NCBI GenBank assembly: GCA_964547905.1
Contig: CAZJPN010000007.1
Span: 35,547-99,546 of the forward strand
From: JAJYLM01 sp964547905
GTDB lineage: Bacteria > JAMCPX01
Direction: 5' to 3'
DNA: 64,000 nucleotides
Shown here: in pieces, positions 43,701 through 50,236 of the stretch
How positions within the stretch are numbered: position 1 is the first letter of the stretch
Layout of the letters: every line of letters starts with the position of its first letter
Translations under genes and position numbers: made by a program
The notes under the pieces: model-generated
Seen by the model: the letters and a program-made list of their open reading frames with translations, nothing else
Database searches by the model: none
Told to the model about the DNA's origin: nothing

Positions 43701-44031
43701 ACTGCTTCAGTATACCACTGTCCGAAAGTGCGACAGCCATATTCAAGGCCGTCTGCCCTCCCATGGTAGGCAGGAGTGCTTCAGGCCTTTCTGCCTCGAT
43801 AATCTTTTTCAGTATATCCGGATTGATGGGCTCTATATATGTTTTATCGGCAAATTCCGGGTCCGTCATGATCGTTGCCGGATTACTGTTTACCAGCACA
43901 ACCTCTATGCCCTCTGCTTTCAAGGCCTTGCATGACTGCGTACCTGAGTAATCGAACTCGGACGCCTGCCCTATAACAATAGGCCCAGAACCTATTAACA
44001 TAATCTTCTTTAGATCCCTTCTCCTCGGCAT
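40792..44031 (-). CDS. carB: Carbamoyl-phosphate synthase large subunit
   Basis: A 1,079-residue enzyme. Two homologous halves each have an ATP-grasp fold; PIVIGQASEFDYSGTQSCKA and GPNRIGQGIEFDYCCVHAS mark their starts. IRPSFTLGGTGASIAYN and LRPSYVLGGRAMEIVYDN are the ATP-binding loops. The C-terminal 140 residues form the MGS-like allosteric domain. It makes carbamoyl phosphate for pyrimidine and arginine synthesis from glutamine-derived ammonia, bicarbonate and two ATP. It is separated from carA by two genes, which is unusual. Confidence 0.97.
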   Translation of the reverse strand: MPRRRDLKKIMLIGSGPIVIGQASEFDYSGTQSCKALKAEGIEVVLVNSNPATIMTDPEFADKTYIEPINPDILKKIIEAERPEALLPTMGGQTALNMAVALSDSGILKQYGVELIGARLDTIKKAEDRELFKASMIKIGLKVPFSKYTHTKEEAMRFVREIGFPVIIRPSFTLGGTGASIAYNIEEFEDKVEYGLSVSPSHEVLLEESVLGWKEFELEMMRDKNDNCIVVCSIENFDPMGVHTGDSITIAPAQTLTDKEYQNMRDAAIKIMREIGIESGGSNIQFAVNPLNGDMVVIEMNPRVSRSSALASKATGYPIAKVATKLAIGYTLDEITNDITKNTKASFEPTIDYVVTKIPKFAFEKFPQADDTLTTQMKSVGEVMAIGRTFKESFQKALRSLESGVYGMVQKIKDEDSRTDKAREKVISGLKRSSPEQLFYIGDSLRMGFTVEDIHNYTSIDPWFLNNIKEIIDYENKIKSLKGYSLTTVEAAHTLRDAKKMGFSDRYIADLLGTAEPLIRKARTNSDTKPVYKVVDTCGAEFEAYTPYLYSTYEDENESVVSQKKRVIILGSGPNRIGQGIEFDYCCVHASFALREEGYESIMLNSNPETVSTDYDTSDKLYFEPITYEDVMNIVELEKPDGVIVQFGGQTPLKLAKRLEAAGVQVLGTSPESIDIAEDRKRFRELLERLGLKQPTSLTATSVEEAIRIGNTIGFPLILRPSYVLGGRAMEIVYDNESLVEYMAKAVNISEDKPVLVDKFLESATEIDVDAISDGDTVVIGGVMEHIEEAGIHSGDSACSLPPFSLSKNLINEITRQTKVLAKELNVVGLINIQYAVKDNEVYIIEANPRASRTIPFVSKSIGIPLAKLATKLMVGKKLEDIDFTKEVVTDYITVKEAVLPFMKLPGVDTILGPEMKSTGEVMGIDKSFALAFAKSQLASNTILPMKGNIFISVKDNDKLLIVPIAKRLKELGFNIVATRGTAQVLMTSGIEVRIVNKVQEGRPHIVDLIKNREIAMLINTTFGKKSIKDSYSIRRSVITYNIPYYTTIEGADAAYRAIVALKNGEITVTPIQNLYRII

Positions 44032-44042
44032 TTACCCCCCCT

Positions 44043-44936
44043 TTACTCCTGTATCCATCCGTTCTCCAATCCGTTCTTTTCAAGACATTTCATTACGCTG
44101 GTGTATTCAGTTTTTGTTATTTGCCGCGACAGTTCTTTGAATTTATAAGCGCTGTTTGCCGGGAAATATTGATTCATAAGGCTTATGTATGTATCCGGCG
44201 ATAACCGTTCTGCTATGAATGACAGAGATTCACATGTTTGTGCTCTATCTCCGGGCAGTATAAGGTGTCTGACTATCATGCCTTGAACGGCAATACCATC
44301 ACTATCCAGCATAAGTCCTCCTACCTGCCTGTGCATCTCGATAAGAGCCTGTCTGTTGACCGTTACGTAATCCCTTACCGTTGAATATTTGAATGCACAT
44401 TCATCCGATGCATACTTTATATCCGGCAGATAGATATCAATGATGCCGTCGAGGAGCCTCAGCATGCTGATTGAATCATATCCGCTCGTATTGTAAACAA
44501 GGGGTATGACAAGTCCTCTTTGTGCTGCAAGGTACACAGCCTCGATAATATGAGGTACGAAATGGGTCGGTGTCACAAGGTTAATATTATGCACACCGAG
44601 AGACTGAAGCTCGATCATCATGTCCGCAAGCTGTTCAACTGAATAATCGTTGCCATGGTTGAGCTGACTTATCGGATAGTTCTGGCAGAACTTGCACTTC
44701 AAGCTGCATCCTGTAAAAAATATGGTGCCCGATCCCCTGGTGCCTGATATCGGCGGTTCTTCCCCGTAGTGCAGGTTATAGCTTGAAACCTTTACGTCCT
44801 TCCCTGCAAGACAAATACCCTTCTGGTTATCAAGCCGGTTTGCACGGCAGTTCCTCGGGCAAACCATGCATGGTGACAGATATTGTTTTGATTCCTCAAC
44901 CCGTTTTTCAAGCTCACCACTATGGAGAAGACTCAT
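44043..44936 (-). CDS. PflX-type radical SAM protein
   Basis: A 297-residue protein starting MSLLHSGELEKRVEESKQYL at 44936. Upstream in-frame sequence to 45152 is built from dispersed repeats (RLERPERIPYFPLKRG..., SRNPVSMTLDSRLHGND) and is not favoured. SPCMVCPRNCRANR and GICLAGKD carry extra Cys, and CSLKCKFC is the radical-SAM CxxxCxxC cluster. MIVRHLILPGD and the closing helices match the uncharacterised PflX (COG1313) family, related to pyruvate-formate-lyase activators. No pfl gene is nearby; the substrate is unknown. Confidence 0.85.
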   Translation of the reverse strand: MSLLHSGELEKRVEESKQYLSPCMVCPRNCRANRLDNQKGICLAGKDVKVSSYNLHYGEEPPISGTRGSGTIFFTGCSLKCKFCQNYPISQLNHGNDYSVEQLADMMIELQSLGVHNINLVTPTHFVPHIIEAVYLAAQRGLVIPLVYNTSGYDSISMLRLLDGIIDIYLPDIKYASDECAFKYSTVRDYVTVNRQALIEMHRQVGGLMLDSDGIAVQGMIVRHLILPGDRAQTCESLSFIAERLSPDTYISLMNQYFPANSAYKFKELSRQITKTEYTSVMKCLEKNGLENGWIQE

Positions 44937-45130
44937 ATAAGAAGGATAATAGGAAATTTTCTTTCTGTCATTCCCGTGCAAACGGGAATCCAGAGTCATG
45001 GAGACTGGATTCCTGCTTCCGCAGGAATGACCATTATCTGACGCGGTGGATACCACCCCTGATAGGGGAGATTGTACCTTCAATCTCCCAACCCCCTTAA
45101 TCCCCCTTTTCAGGGGGAAATAGGGAATAC
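44937..45130. repeat. Dispersed repeats upstream of the PflX-type gene
   Basis: CATTCCCGTGCAAACGGGAATCC and GGATTCCTGCTTCCGCAGGAATG (44972-45031) are two palindromic units, followed by CCCCCTTTTCAGGGGGAA (R2-like, 45103-45120). Remnants of the first type are at 53502-53532 and 62631-62690. Confidence 0.75.
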
Positions 45131-45148
45131 GCTCCGGCCGCTCAAGTC

Positions 45149-45793
45149 TCATAGCCTTGTCATACCTCTGTAGATTATCAATGGTGCAAGCCAGTTATAT
45201 TTCCTGCTCTTTATGCTCAATGCGGTCAGTTCGAACACCTTTTGGGAGAATGCTGTTCTATCAAACGGATTAACCATATTAAGCTGGGCATGGATAAATT
45301 CCTTCGTACTGTAATGGTGTGTGGTGTAAGATGCAAGTAAGAATGTGTTTTGATCCATATTTATAAATCGCATGGTTATGATCTCACTGTTTGACTGGAG
45401 GTTAATGCCTGCATCCATCTGGAATTTAAACCTTTCGCCGGTGGCTATATCTACTGCGGCATGACCACTGTGCTTCTCTATAACGCTGTATATACCTATC
45501 CTGCTTATGCGTAATGCCCGGTATAATGCCTCTTCCTGATACGATAGGTGTAACAGATTATCTTGAAAGAATATGTCTGCAGGTGTCTTTCCTGATGCAA
45601 TAATCCTATCCATGAGAAACCAGTGGCTGAACATTATAAGCCTATTCCGTATCTCTGTATCATCCGCAGGCGGAATGGGAACTAAGAGATCGAATTCTCT
45701 CCGTGCTTCCGGCAGCTCCCGCTTGAACCTTTTCGATGCATACTCATACATGCCTGATAAGCCCTGTCTGATTATTTTGCTATTTTCTATCAT
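45149..45793 (-). CDS. Conserved-looking protein of unknown function in the pyr operon
   Basis: A 214-residue protein starting at ATG 45793, 14 bases before the end of carA (an in-frame earlier ATG lies inside carA). The N-terminus is MIENSKIIRQGLSGMYEYAS. Features: FDLLVPIPPADDTEIRNRL, WFLMDRIIASGKTPADIFFQ, and SGHAAVDIATGERFKFQMDAG. No signal peptide, membrane helix or cofactor motif is visible. The overlap with carA and the gap to the PflX-type gene suggest co-transcription. I do not recognise it. Confidence 0.65.
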   Translation of the reverse strand: MIENSKIIRQGLSGMYEYASKRFKRELPEARREFDLLVPIPPADDTEIRNRLIMFSHWFLMDRIIASGKTPADIFFQDNLLHLSYQEEALYRALRISRIGIYSVIEKHSGHAAVDIATGERFKFQMDAGINLQSNSEIITMRFINMDQNTFLLASYTTHHYSTKEFIHAQLNMVNPFDRTAFSQKVFELTALSIKSRKYNWLAPLIIYRGMTRL

Positions 45794-46898
45794 AAACAAG
45801 TTTTGAAAACTCCTTGAATATATAACCGGCATCTCTTGGGCCGGGGGATGCTTCGGGATGATGCTGTGTAGAGAGTATGGGCTTGTTTTTATGAACAAAA
45901 CCTTCAAGTGTCCTATCATTCAGGTTTATATGGGTTATGTCCACACGTTTGCTTATGGACTCCGGCTCTATTGCAAACCCATGATTCTGAACGGTAATCT
46001 CGATACCCTTTGTTTTAATATTGAGAACAGACTGATTTGCACCGTGATGCCCGAACTTCAGTTTCATGGCATTGCCTCCGAGTGCAAGTCCCAATATCTG
46101 ATGTCCGAGGCAGATGCCGAGTATGGGCTTATTGCTATTTATAAGCGCCCTTGTGTTATCTATAATGTAAGAAAGCGCTGCCGGATCCCCGGGTCCGTTC
46201 GAAAGCACGACACCTTTGTATTCGTCCTTCAGCAATTCATCAACGGGCGTTGTGCATGGAAACACCCTCACCCTGAGTCCTGCTGAAACAAGCGATCTGA
46301 GGATGTTCTTTTTTACTCCAAAATCGTATACAGCAACCAGAGGATAATCTTTCTTATAAGCCTCTGCATAACCGTCTTTGAGCGACCACAGGGATTCTTT
46401 GAAATCATAAGGCTGCTTTGCCGTTATCTCCGTAACAATGTCCCTACCGATAAGAGAGGGCTGTTTTTTCAGTTCTTTTTTGAGCTCGCTTTCACTCTCA
46501 TCAGAGGAGGACATGATGCCCATCATTGCGCCCTTTATTCTTATTTTCCTGACAAGCATCCTCGTATCAATACCATACATGCCGACCAGGTGGTGTCTCA
46601 TCATAAAGCTATCGAGCGTTTCTGTAGATCTGAAATTCGATGGACGCTCCATGTATTCTTTTATAATGAATCCGCTTAAATACGGTCTGTCGGATTCATA
46701 GTCCTGCGGGTTCGTACCAACATTGCCGATCTGCGTATAGGTAGAAACAAGTATCTGGCCGTAGTATGACGGATCGGTAAGCTCTTCCTGATACCCTGTC
46801 ATCGAGGTATTAAAAACTACCTCTCCTGCTGCAACACCCCTGTATCCGAAAGATTTACCCTTAAATACAGACCCGTCCTCAAGTACGAGTATTGCCAT
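45780..46898 (-). CDS. carA: Carbamoyl-phosphate synthase small subunit
   Basis: A 372-residue glutaminase subunit. N-terminal LVLEDGSVFKGKSFGYRG and YQEELTDPSYYGQILV are typical. The class I amidotransferase domain has VVLSNGPGDPAAL, the catalytic Cys in LGICLGHQILGLALG, FGHHGANQ and the His/Glu pair in STQHHPEASPGP. It supplies ammonia to CarB. It overlaps pyrC by 20 bases. Confidence 0.97.
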   Translation of the reverse strand: MAILVLEDGSVFKGKSFGYRGVAAGEVVFNTSMTGYQEELTDPSYYGQILVSTYTQIGNVGTNPQDYESDRPYLSGFIIKEYMERPSNFRSTETLDSFMMRHHLVGMYGIDTRMLVRKIRIKGAMMGIMSSSDESESELKKELKKQPSLIGRDIVTEITAKQPYDFKESLWSLKDGYAEAYKKDYPLVAVYDFGVKKNILRSLVSAGLRVRVFPCTTPVDELLKDEYKGVVLSNGPGDPAALSYIIDNTRALINSNKPILGICLGHQILGLALGGNAMKLKFGHHGANQSVLNIKTKGIEITVQNHGFAIEPESISKRVDITHINLNDRTLEGFVHKNKPILSTQHHPEASPGPRDAGYIFKEFSKLVYDRK

Positions 46899-48201
46899 GT
46901 ATGTTCCCCCCCAATATGGTCATAATAGCCCTGCCCTTTAATTCCATTCCATGGAATGGAGTATTCTTGCCCTTTGACACAAATTTATCTTTATCCACAA
47001 GCCATTTTTTATCCGGATCTATAATGGTAACATCCGCGTCTGCCCCTGTTTTAAAAGTGCCTTTGTTCTTAAGATTTAATATGACCGACGGGGCACAAGA
47101 CAGAAGCTGCACAAACTGCTTCTTATTTATTATTTTATCATGGACAAGCTTCAATGAAAGTCCTACCGACGTTTCAAGACCCGATATGCCGTTCGATGCC
47201 TTGTCAAATTCTATTTCTTTTTCATCATGACCATGAGGTGCATGGTCTGTTACAATACAGTCTATCGTACCATCCGCAATAGCCTCGAGCACAGCCTGCC
47301 TGTCGCGCTCTGACCTGAGAGGTGGATTTACCTTTGCGTTTGTATTATAACCGTCAGCCGCATCTTCGTTCAGTGAGAAGTGATGCGTTGTAACCTCACA
47401 TGTTACCGGTATTCCCATCTTCTTTGCCCATCGTACAAGCTCAACCGAATACCTTGTACTGAGATGTGCAAGATGAAGCCTTGAGCCTGTTTCACCTGCA
47501 ATCATAATATCCCTTGCAACTGCCACACTTTCAGCAGTCTGCGGTATGCCGTTAAGCCCGAGTTTTACGGAGGCAACACCCTCATTCATATAACCTGTTT
47601 TACTCAATGACAGCTCTTCCGGATGATCGATAAGGGGTATGCCGAGGGGCTTTATATACAACATCGCCTTTCTCAGAAGACCCGCAGATGCAACAGGCAT
47701 GCCGTCGTCTGAGATTGCAATGGCTCCGGCATCAACAAGATCATAAATCTCTGACAGCTCAGCTCCCTCACTTCCCTTGGAAACAGCGGCTATAGGAAAA
47801 AGGTTGGCATAGCCAGCGTCATTTGCCTTTGAGATCATGTAGCGGGTTACCGTCTTGTTGTCGTTTATAGGCCTTGTGTTCGGCATGGCACATACGGATG
47901 TAAAACCTCCTGACATTGCAGCCATTGTGCCTGTTATGATATCTTCTTTATACTCATACCCGGGGTCCCTCATATGCACGTGCATATCTATAAGGCCCGG
48001 GACGACCCATTTACCCGATGCATCTATTACTGTAAATGCCTTATCCTGCTGACCTTTTGCAAAGGCTGTGTCACCTTTAATCGTATAAGACTTCGGATCA
48101 ACAATACCTTTTATACTCCCCTCCTCTATGAGCAATGATCCGGTTTGCTCCGTATTTTGTGATGGATCGATCAACAACCCGTTAATTATCAGTATATTCA
48201 T
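46879..48201 (-). CDS. pyrC: Dihydroorotase
   Basis: A 440-residue amidohydrolase of the class I (multidomain) type. GLIDMHVHMRDPGYEYKED carries the HxH metal site. Later parts include LHLAHLSTRYSVELV, CEVTTHHFSLNED and CIVTDHAPHGHDEKE with the catalytic Asp, then a closing ITILGGNIHGNT. It cyclises N-carbamoyl-L-aspartate. It overlaps pyrB by 20 bases. Confidence 0.95.
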   Translation of the reverse strand: MNILIINGLLIDPSQNTEQTGSLLIEEGSIKGIVDPKSYTIKGDTAFAKGQQDKAFTVIDASGKWVVPGLIDMHVHMRDPGYEYKEDIITGTMAAMSGGFTSVCAMPNTRPINDNKTVTRYMISKANDAGYANLFPIAAVSKGSEGAELSEIYDLVDAGAIAISDDGMPVASAGLLRKAMLYIKPLGIPLIDHPEELSLSKTGYMNEGVASVKLGLNGIPQTAESVAVARDIMIAGETGSRLHLAHLSTRYSVELVRWAKKMGIPVTCEVTTHHFSLNEDAADGYNTNAKVNPPLRSERDRQAVLEAIADGTIDCIVTDHAPHGHDEKEIEFDKASNGISGLETSVGLSLKLVHDKIINKKQFVQLLSCAPSVILNLKNKGTFKTGADADVTIIDPDKKWLVDKDKFVSKGKNTPFHGMELKGRAIMTILGGNIHGNTRT

Positions 48202-49120
48202 GTCCTTCTCCTATTGTATGGTATATGGCTGACATCCTTATGGACACACCGTTTTCAACCTGCTTCAGCACCCTTGAATGCTCTTTACTGTCCGCAACAC
48301 TGCTCGAAAGCTCGAGCCCTCTGTTTATAGGACCTGGATGCATTACTATAACATCGGGTTTTGCAAGCTTCAACCTCTGTTCATTCAAACCGAAAATCCT
48401 CGAATATTCTCTTGTGGATGGAAAAAGCCCTGTTGTCTGCCTTTCGAGCTGAATTCTTAACATGATTATGACATCGGCATCCGTGAATGCCTCTTTCGCA
48501 TCATACGTTACCCGTGCACCAAGGCTTGCGTAATCATCCGTAATAAGCGTTGGAGGGGAAAAGAAATATACCTTTGCCCCGAGTTTGCCCATGCCATAGA
48601 TGTCTGAACGTGCGACCCTTGAATGATAAATGTCGCCTGCAATAACGACCTTTAATCCATCTATACGTTTTTTTTCACCCCGTATGGTCATAATATCGAG
48701 CAAGCCCTGTGTGGGATGCTCGTTTGTACCGTCGCCGGCACTTATTATAGGCGTTTTAAGATGCCGTGAAAGCAGCTCCATTATGCCGGAAGATGAATGT
48801 CGTATAATAAAAACGTCCGGGTTCATTGCCTCGATGTTCTTTGCAGTATCTATGGTGGTTTCACCCTTTGATATACTGCTCGAGGTATAAGAGAAATTCA
48901 CCACATCAGCGGACAGTCTTTTTGCAGCTATCTCAAAGGATGTTTTTGTTCTCGTACTCGACTCGAAGAACAGATTTACGACCGTTTTCCCCCGCAGCGT
49001 TGGGACCTTTTTAACACTCCTCTTTGATATATCCCTCATAGAAAAAGCAGTTTCAACAACCTGTTCTATGTCGTTTTTACTCAGATATTTTAATCCGATA
49101 ATACCTTTGCCTGACACCAT
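48182..49120 (-). CDS. pyrB: Aspartate carbamoyltransferase catalytic subunit
   Basis: A 312-residue enzyme. FFESSTRTKTSFEIAAKRL carries the carbamoyl-phosphate-binding STRT loop. DGTNEHPTQGLLD and VMHPGPINRGLEL are family-typical. It condenses carbamoyl phosphate with aspartate. There is no pyrI regulatory gene, so it is the unregulated or DHOase-associated class. Two bases separate it from pyrR. Confidence 0.97.
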   Translation of the reverse strand: MVSGKGIIGLKYLSKNDIEQVVETAFSMRDISKRSVKKVPTLRGKTVVNLFFESSTRTKTSFEIAAKRLSADVVNFSYTSSSISKGETTIDTAKNIEAMNPDVFIIRHSSSGIMELLSRHLKTPIISAGDGTNEHPTQGLLDIMTIRGEKKRIDGLKVVIAGDIYHSRVARSDIYGMGKLGAKVYFFSPPTLITDDYASLGARVTYDAKEAFTDADVIIMLRIQLERQTTGLFPSTREYSRIFGLNEQRLKLAKPDVIVMHPGPINRGLELSSSVADSKEHSRVLKQVENGVSIRMSAIYHTIGEGHEYTDN

Positions 49121-49122
49121 GC

Positions 49123-49662
49123 TTAATCTCCTTTCTTTATTAAATATACCGCGTCTTCATTTATGCTGCCGCTCTCTGTCAATACGACCTTTATTTCATC
49201 ATCATCTGCTGTAGGAATATTCTTGCCTGTATAATCCGATTTGATTGGGAGCTCTCTATGCCCCCGGTCAATAAGCACTGCAAGCTGAACAACCTTCGGC
49301 CTGCCGAGGTCTATAACAGCATCCATTGCAGCCCTTATTGTACGACCTGTAAAAAGTACATCATCAACCAGTATTATAAATGCATTATCAACCGGAAAAT
49401 GTATCTCCGTTGCCCTTACAATTGCCCTACCTGTGCCCATTGCGACATCATCCCTGTACAGGGTAATGTCCAGAGTAGCAGTTTGAACCGGAATCTGACC
49501 GTATAGCTTGATATACTCTGCAAGCCTCGATGCTATAAAAACGCCCGCTGTTCTTATGCCGATGAGGTTTATAGGAACTGTCGTATGTTTTTCTATTATT
49601 TCATGTGCGATCCGTTTTAATGCCCTTTCTATTGCAGTTGCATCCATTATAATACTTTTCAT
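49123..49662 (-). CDS. pyrR: Pyrimidine operon regulator/uracil phosphoribosyltransferase PyrR
   Basis: A 179-residue PRTase-fold RNA-binding regulator starting at ATG 49662. A longer frame from TTG 49722 would pass through the terminator and is not favoured. The PRPP loop VILVDDVLFTGRTIRAAMDA and LIDRGHRELPIKSDYTGKNI are intact. When UMP-bound it binds a conserved RNA loop to promote attenuation. Such a loop, a terminator and an overlapping leader ORF lie upstream. Confidence 0.95.
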   Translation of the reverse strand: MKSIIMDATAIERALKRIAHEIIEKHTTVPINLIGIRTAGVFIASRLAEYIKLYGQIPVQTATLDITLYRDDVAMGTGRAIVRATEIHFPVDNAFIILVDDVLFTGRTIRAAMDAVIDLGRPKVVQLAVLIDRGHRELPIKSDYTGKNIPTADDDEIKVVLTESGSINEDAVYLIKKGD

Positions 49663-49748
49663 AGGGCCCTCTTTATACACAAAAAACAGTGGCGTTTTCG
49701 GCGCCACTGTTTTTTGTACCAAGTATTTATTATAGTTTTTCCCAACAT
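49659..49748 (-). CDS. Putative pyr leader peptide ORF (29 codons)
   Basis: An ATG at 49748 preceded by AAGGAG (6 bases) opens a frame that runs through the terminator hairpin and stops at TGA 49661-49659, overlapping the pyrR start (ATGA). It would encode MLGKTIINTWYKKQ and a basic, Cys-containing tail. It may couple translation to attenuation and to pyrR. It could be fortuitous. Confidence 0.45.
   Translation of the reverse strand: MLGKTIINTWYKKQWRRKRHCFLCIKRAL
49679..49717 (-). terminator. Intrinsic terminator/attenuator ahead of pyrR
   Basis: A 16-bp stem (49679-49694 with 49702-49717) and a 7-base loop. On the minus strand ACAAAAAACAGTGGCG pairs with CGCCACTGTTTTTTGT, ending in a run of six Ts. 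It lies 16 bases before the pyrR ATG, the position expected for an attenuator. Confidence 0.85.
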
Positions 49749-49754
49749 TCCTGT

Positions 49755-49791
49755 CTCCTTCTTAACCTCTCAGGATTAATTTAAAGGAATT
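49755..49791 (-). promoter_or_regulatory. PyrR-binding loop (anti-antiterminator) overlapping a ribosome-binding site
   Basis: On the minus strand AATCCTGAGAGGTT (49777-49764) matches the Bacillus-type PyrR-binding consensus ARUCCNGNGAGGYU at every position. Flanking bases pair: TTAA/TTAA and TCCTT/AAGGA extend the hairpin. The AAGGA arm is the Shine-Dalgarno of the leader ORF, so PyrR binding could both favour the terminator and hide that site. The match is visible; the mechanism is inferred from the PyrR family. Confidence 0.75.
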
Positions 49792-49795
49792 ATTC

Positions 49796-50176
49796 TTATT
49801 GTATTTCTGTTGTTGCTTTTGGTTTAAATTTAAATGTTATTTTATAATCGTCAACAAATTTCACAGCGACAGAATAGTCTGCCGAAATCGTCACACTCAC
49901 CGGACTGGTCTCATCTATATCCACATCGTTTATAGTAATCGGCGCATTCAGATTGGCAAGCTTTCCCTTTATATCCGCTTTTATGTCGCTCATCGGCGTG
50001 GTCTGTATGCGGTTTGCATTGACCTCGAACAGATTCTGTATCTGATAATTACGGATATACACCGGTGCAATCTTTACGATCACATAAACAATTACCGCAA
50101 AAATAAGTATCCATATAAATGCCGAAAATGTTGAACCGCCTGTCTGATCTTTTCCATGAAATTCATTTATTTTCAT
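49796..50176 (-). CDS. DUF4845-like membrane-anchored protein
   Basis: A 126-residue protein with one N-terminal membrane helix (about residues 18-38; FIWILIFAVIVYVIVKIAP) and a soluble domain: VYIRNYQIQNLFEVN, NDVDIDETSPVSVTISADYSV (only short segments shown) with beta-strand character. It resembles small DUF4845 proteins. It ends 5 bases before the PyrR loop region, so it may be co-transcribed with or precede the pyr operon. Function unknown. Confidence 0.6.
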   Translation of the reverse strand: MKINEFHGKDQTGGSTFSAFIWILIFAVIVYVIVKIAPVYIRNYQIQNLFEVNANRIQTTPMSDIKADIKGKLANLNAPITINDVDIDETSPVSVTISADYSVAVKFVDDYKITFKFKPKATTEIQ

Positions 50177-50236
50177 AAGTTAATACTATGCATAATTTTT
50201 GTAACAGTCAATAAATATATTCCCTGAACTTATACT

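Noticed and set aside
44937..45152. N-terminal extension of the PflX-type protein
   Set aside because: Built from dispersed repeats; typical family proteins start near MSLLHSGELEKR.
49663..49722. TTG-started extension of PyrR
   Set aside because: It runs through the terminator hairpin and adds residues not seen in the family.
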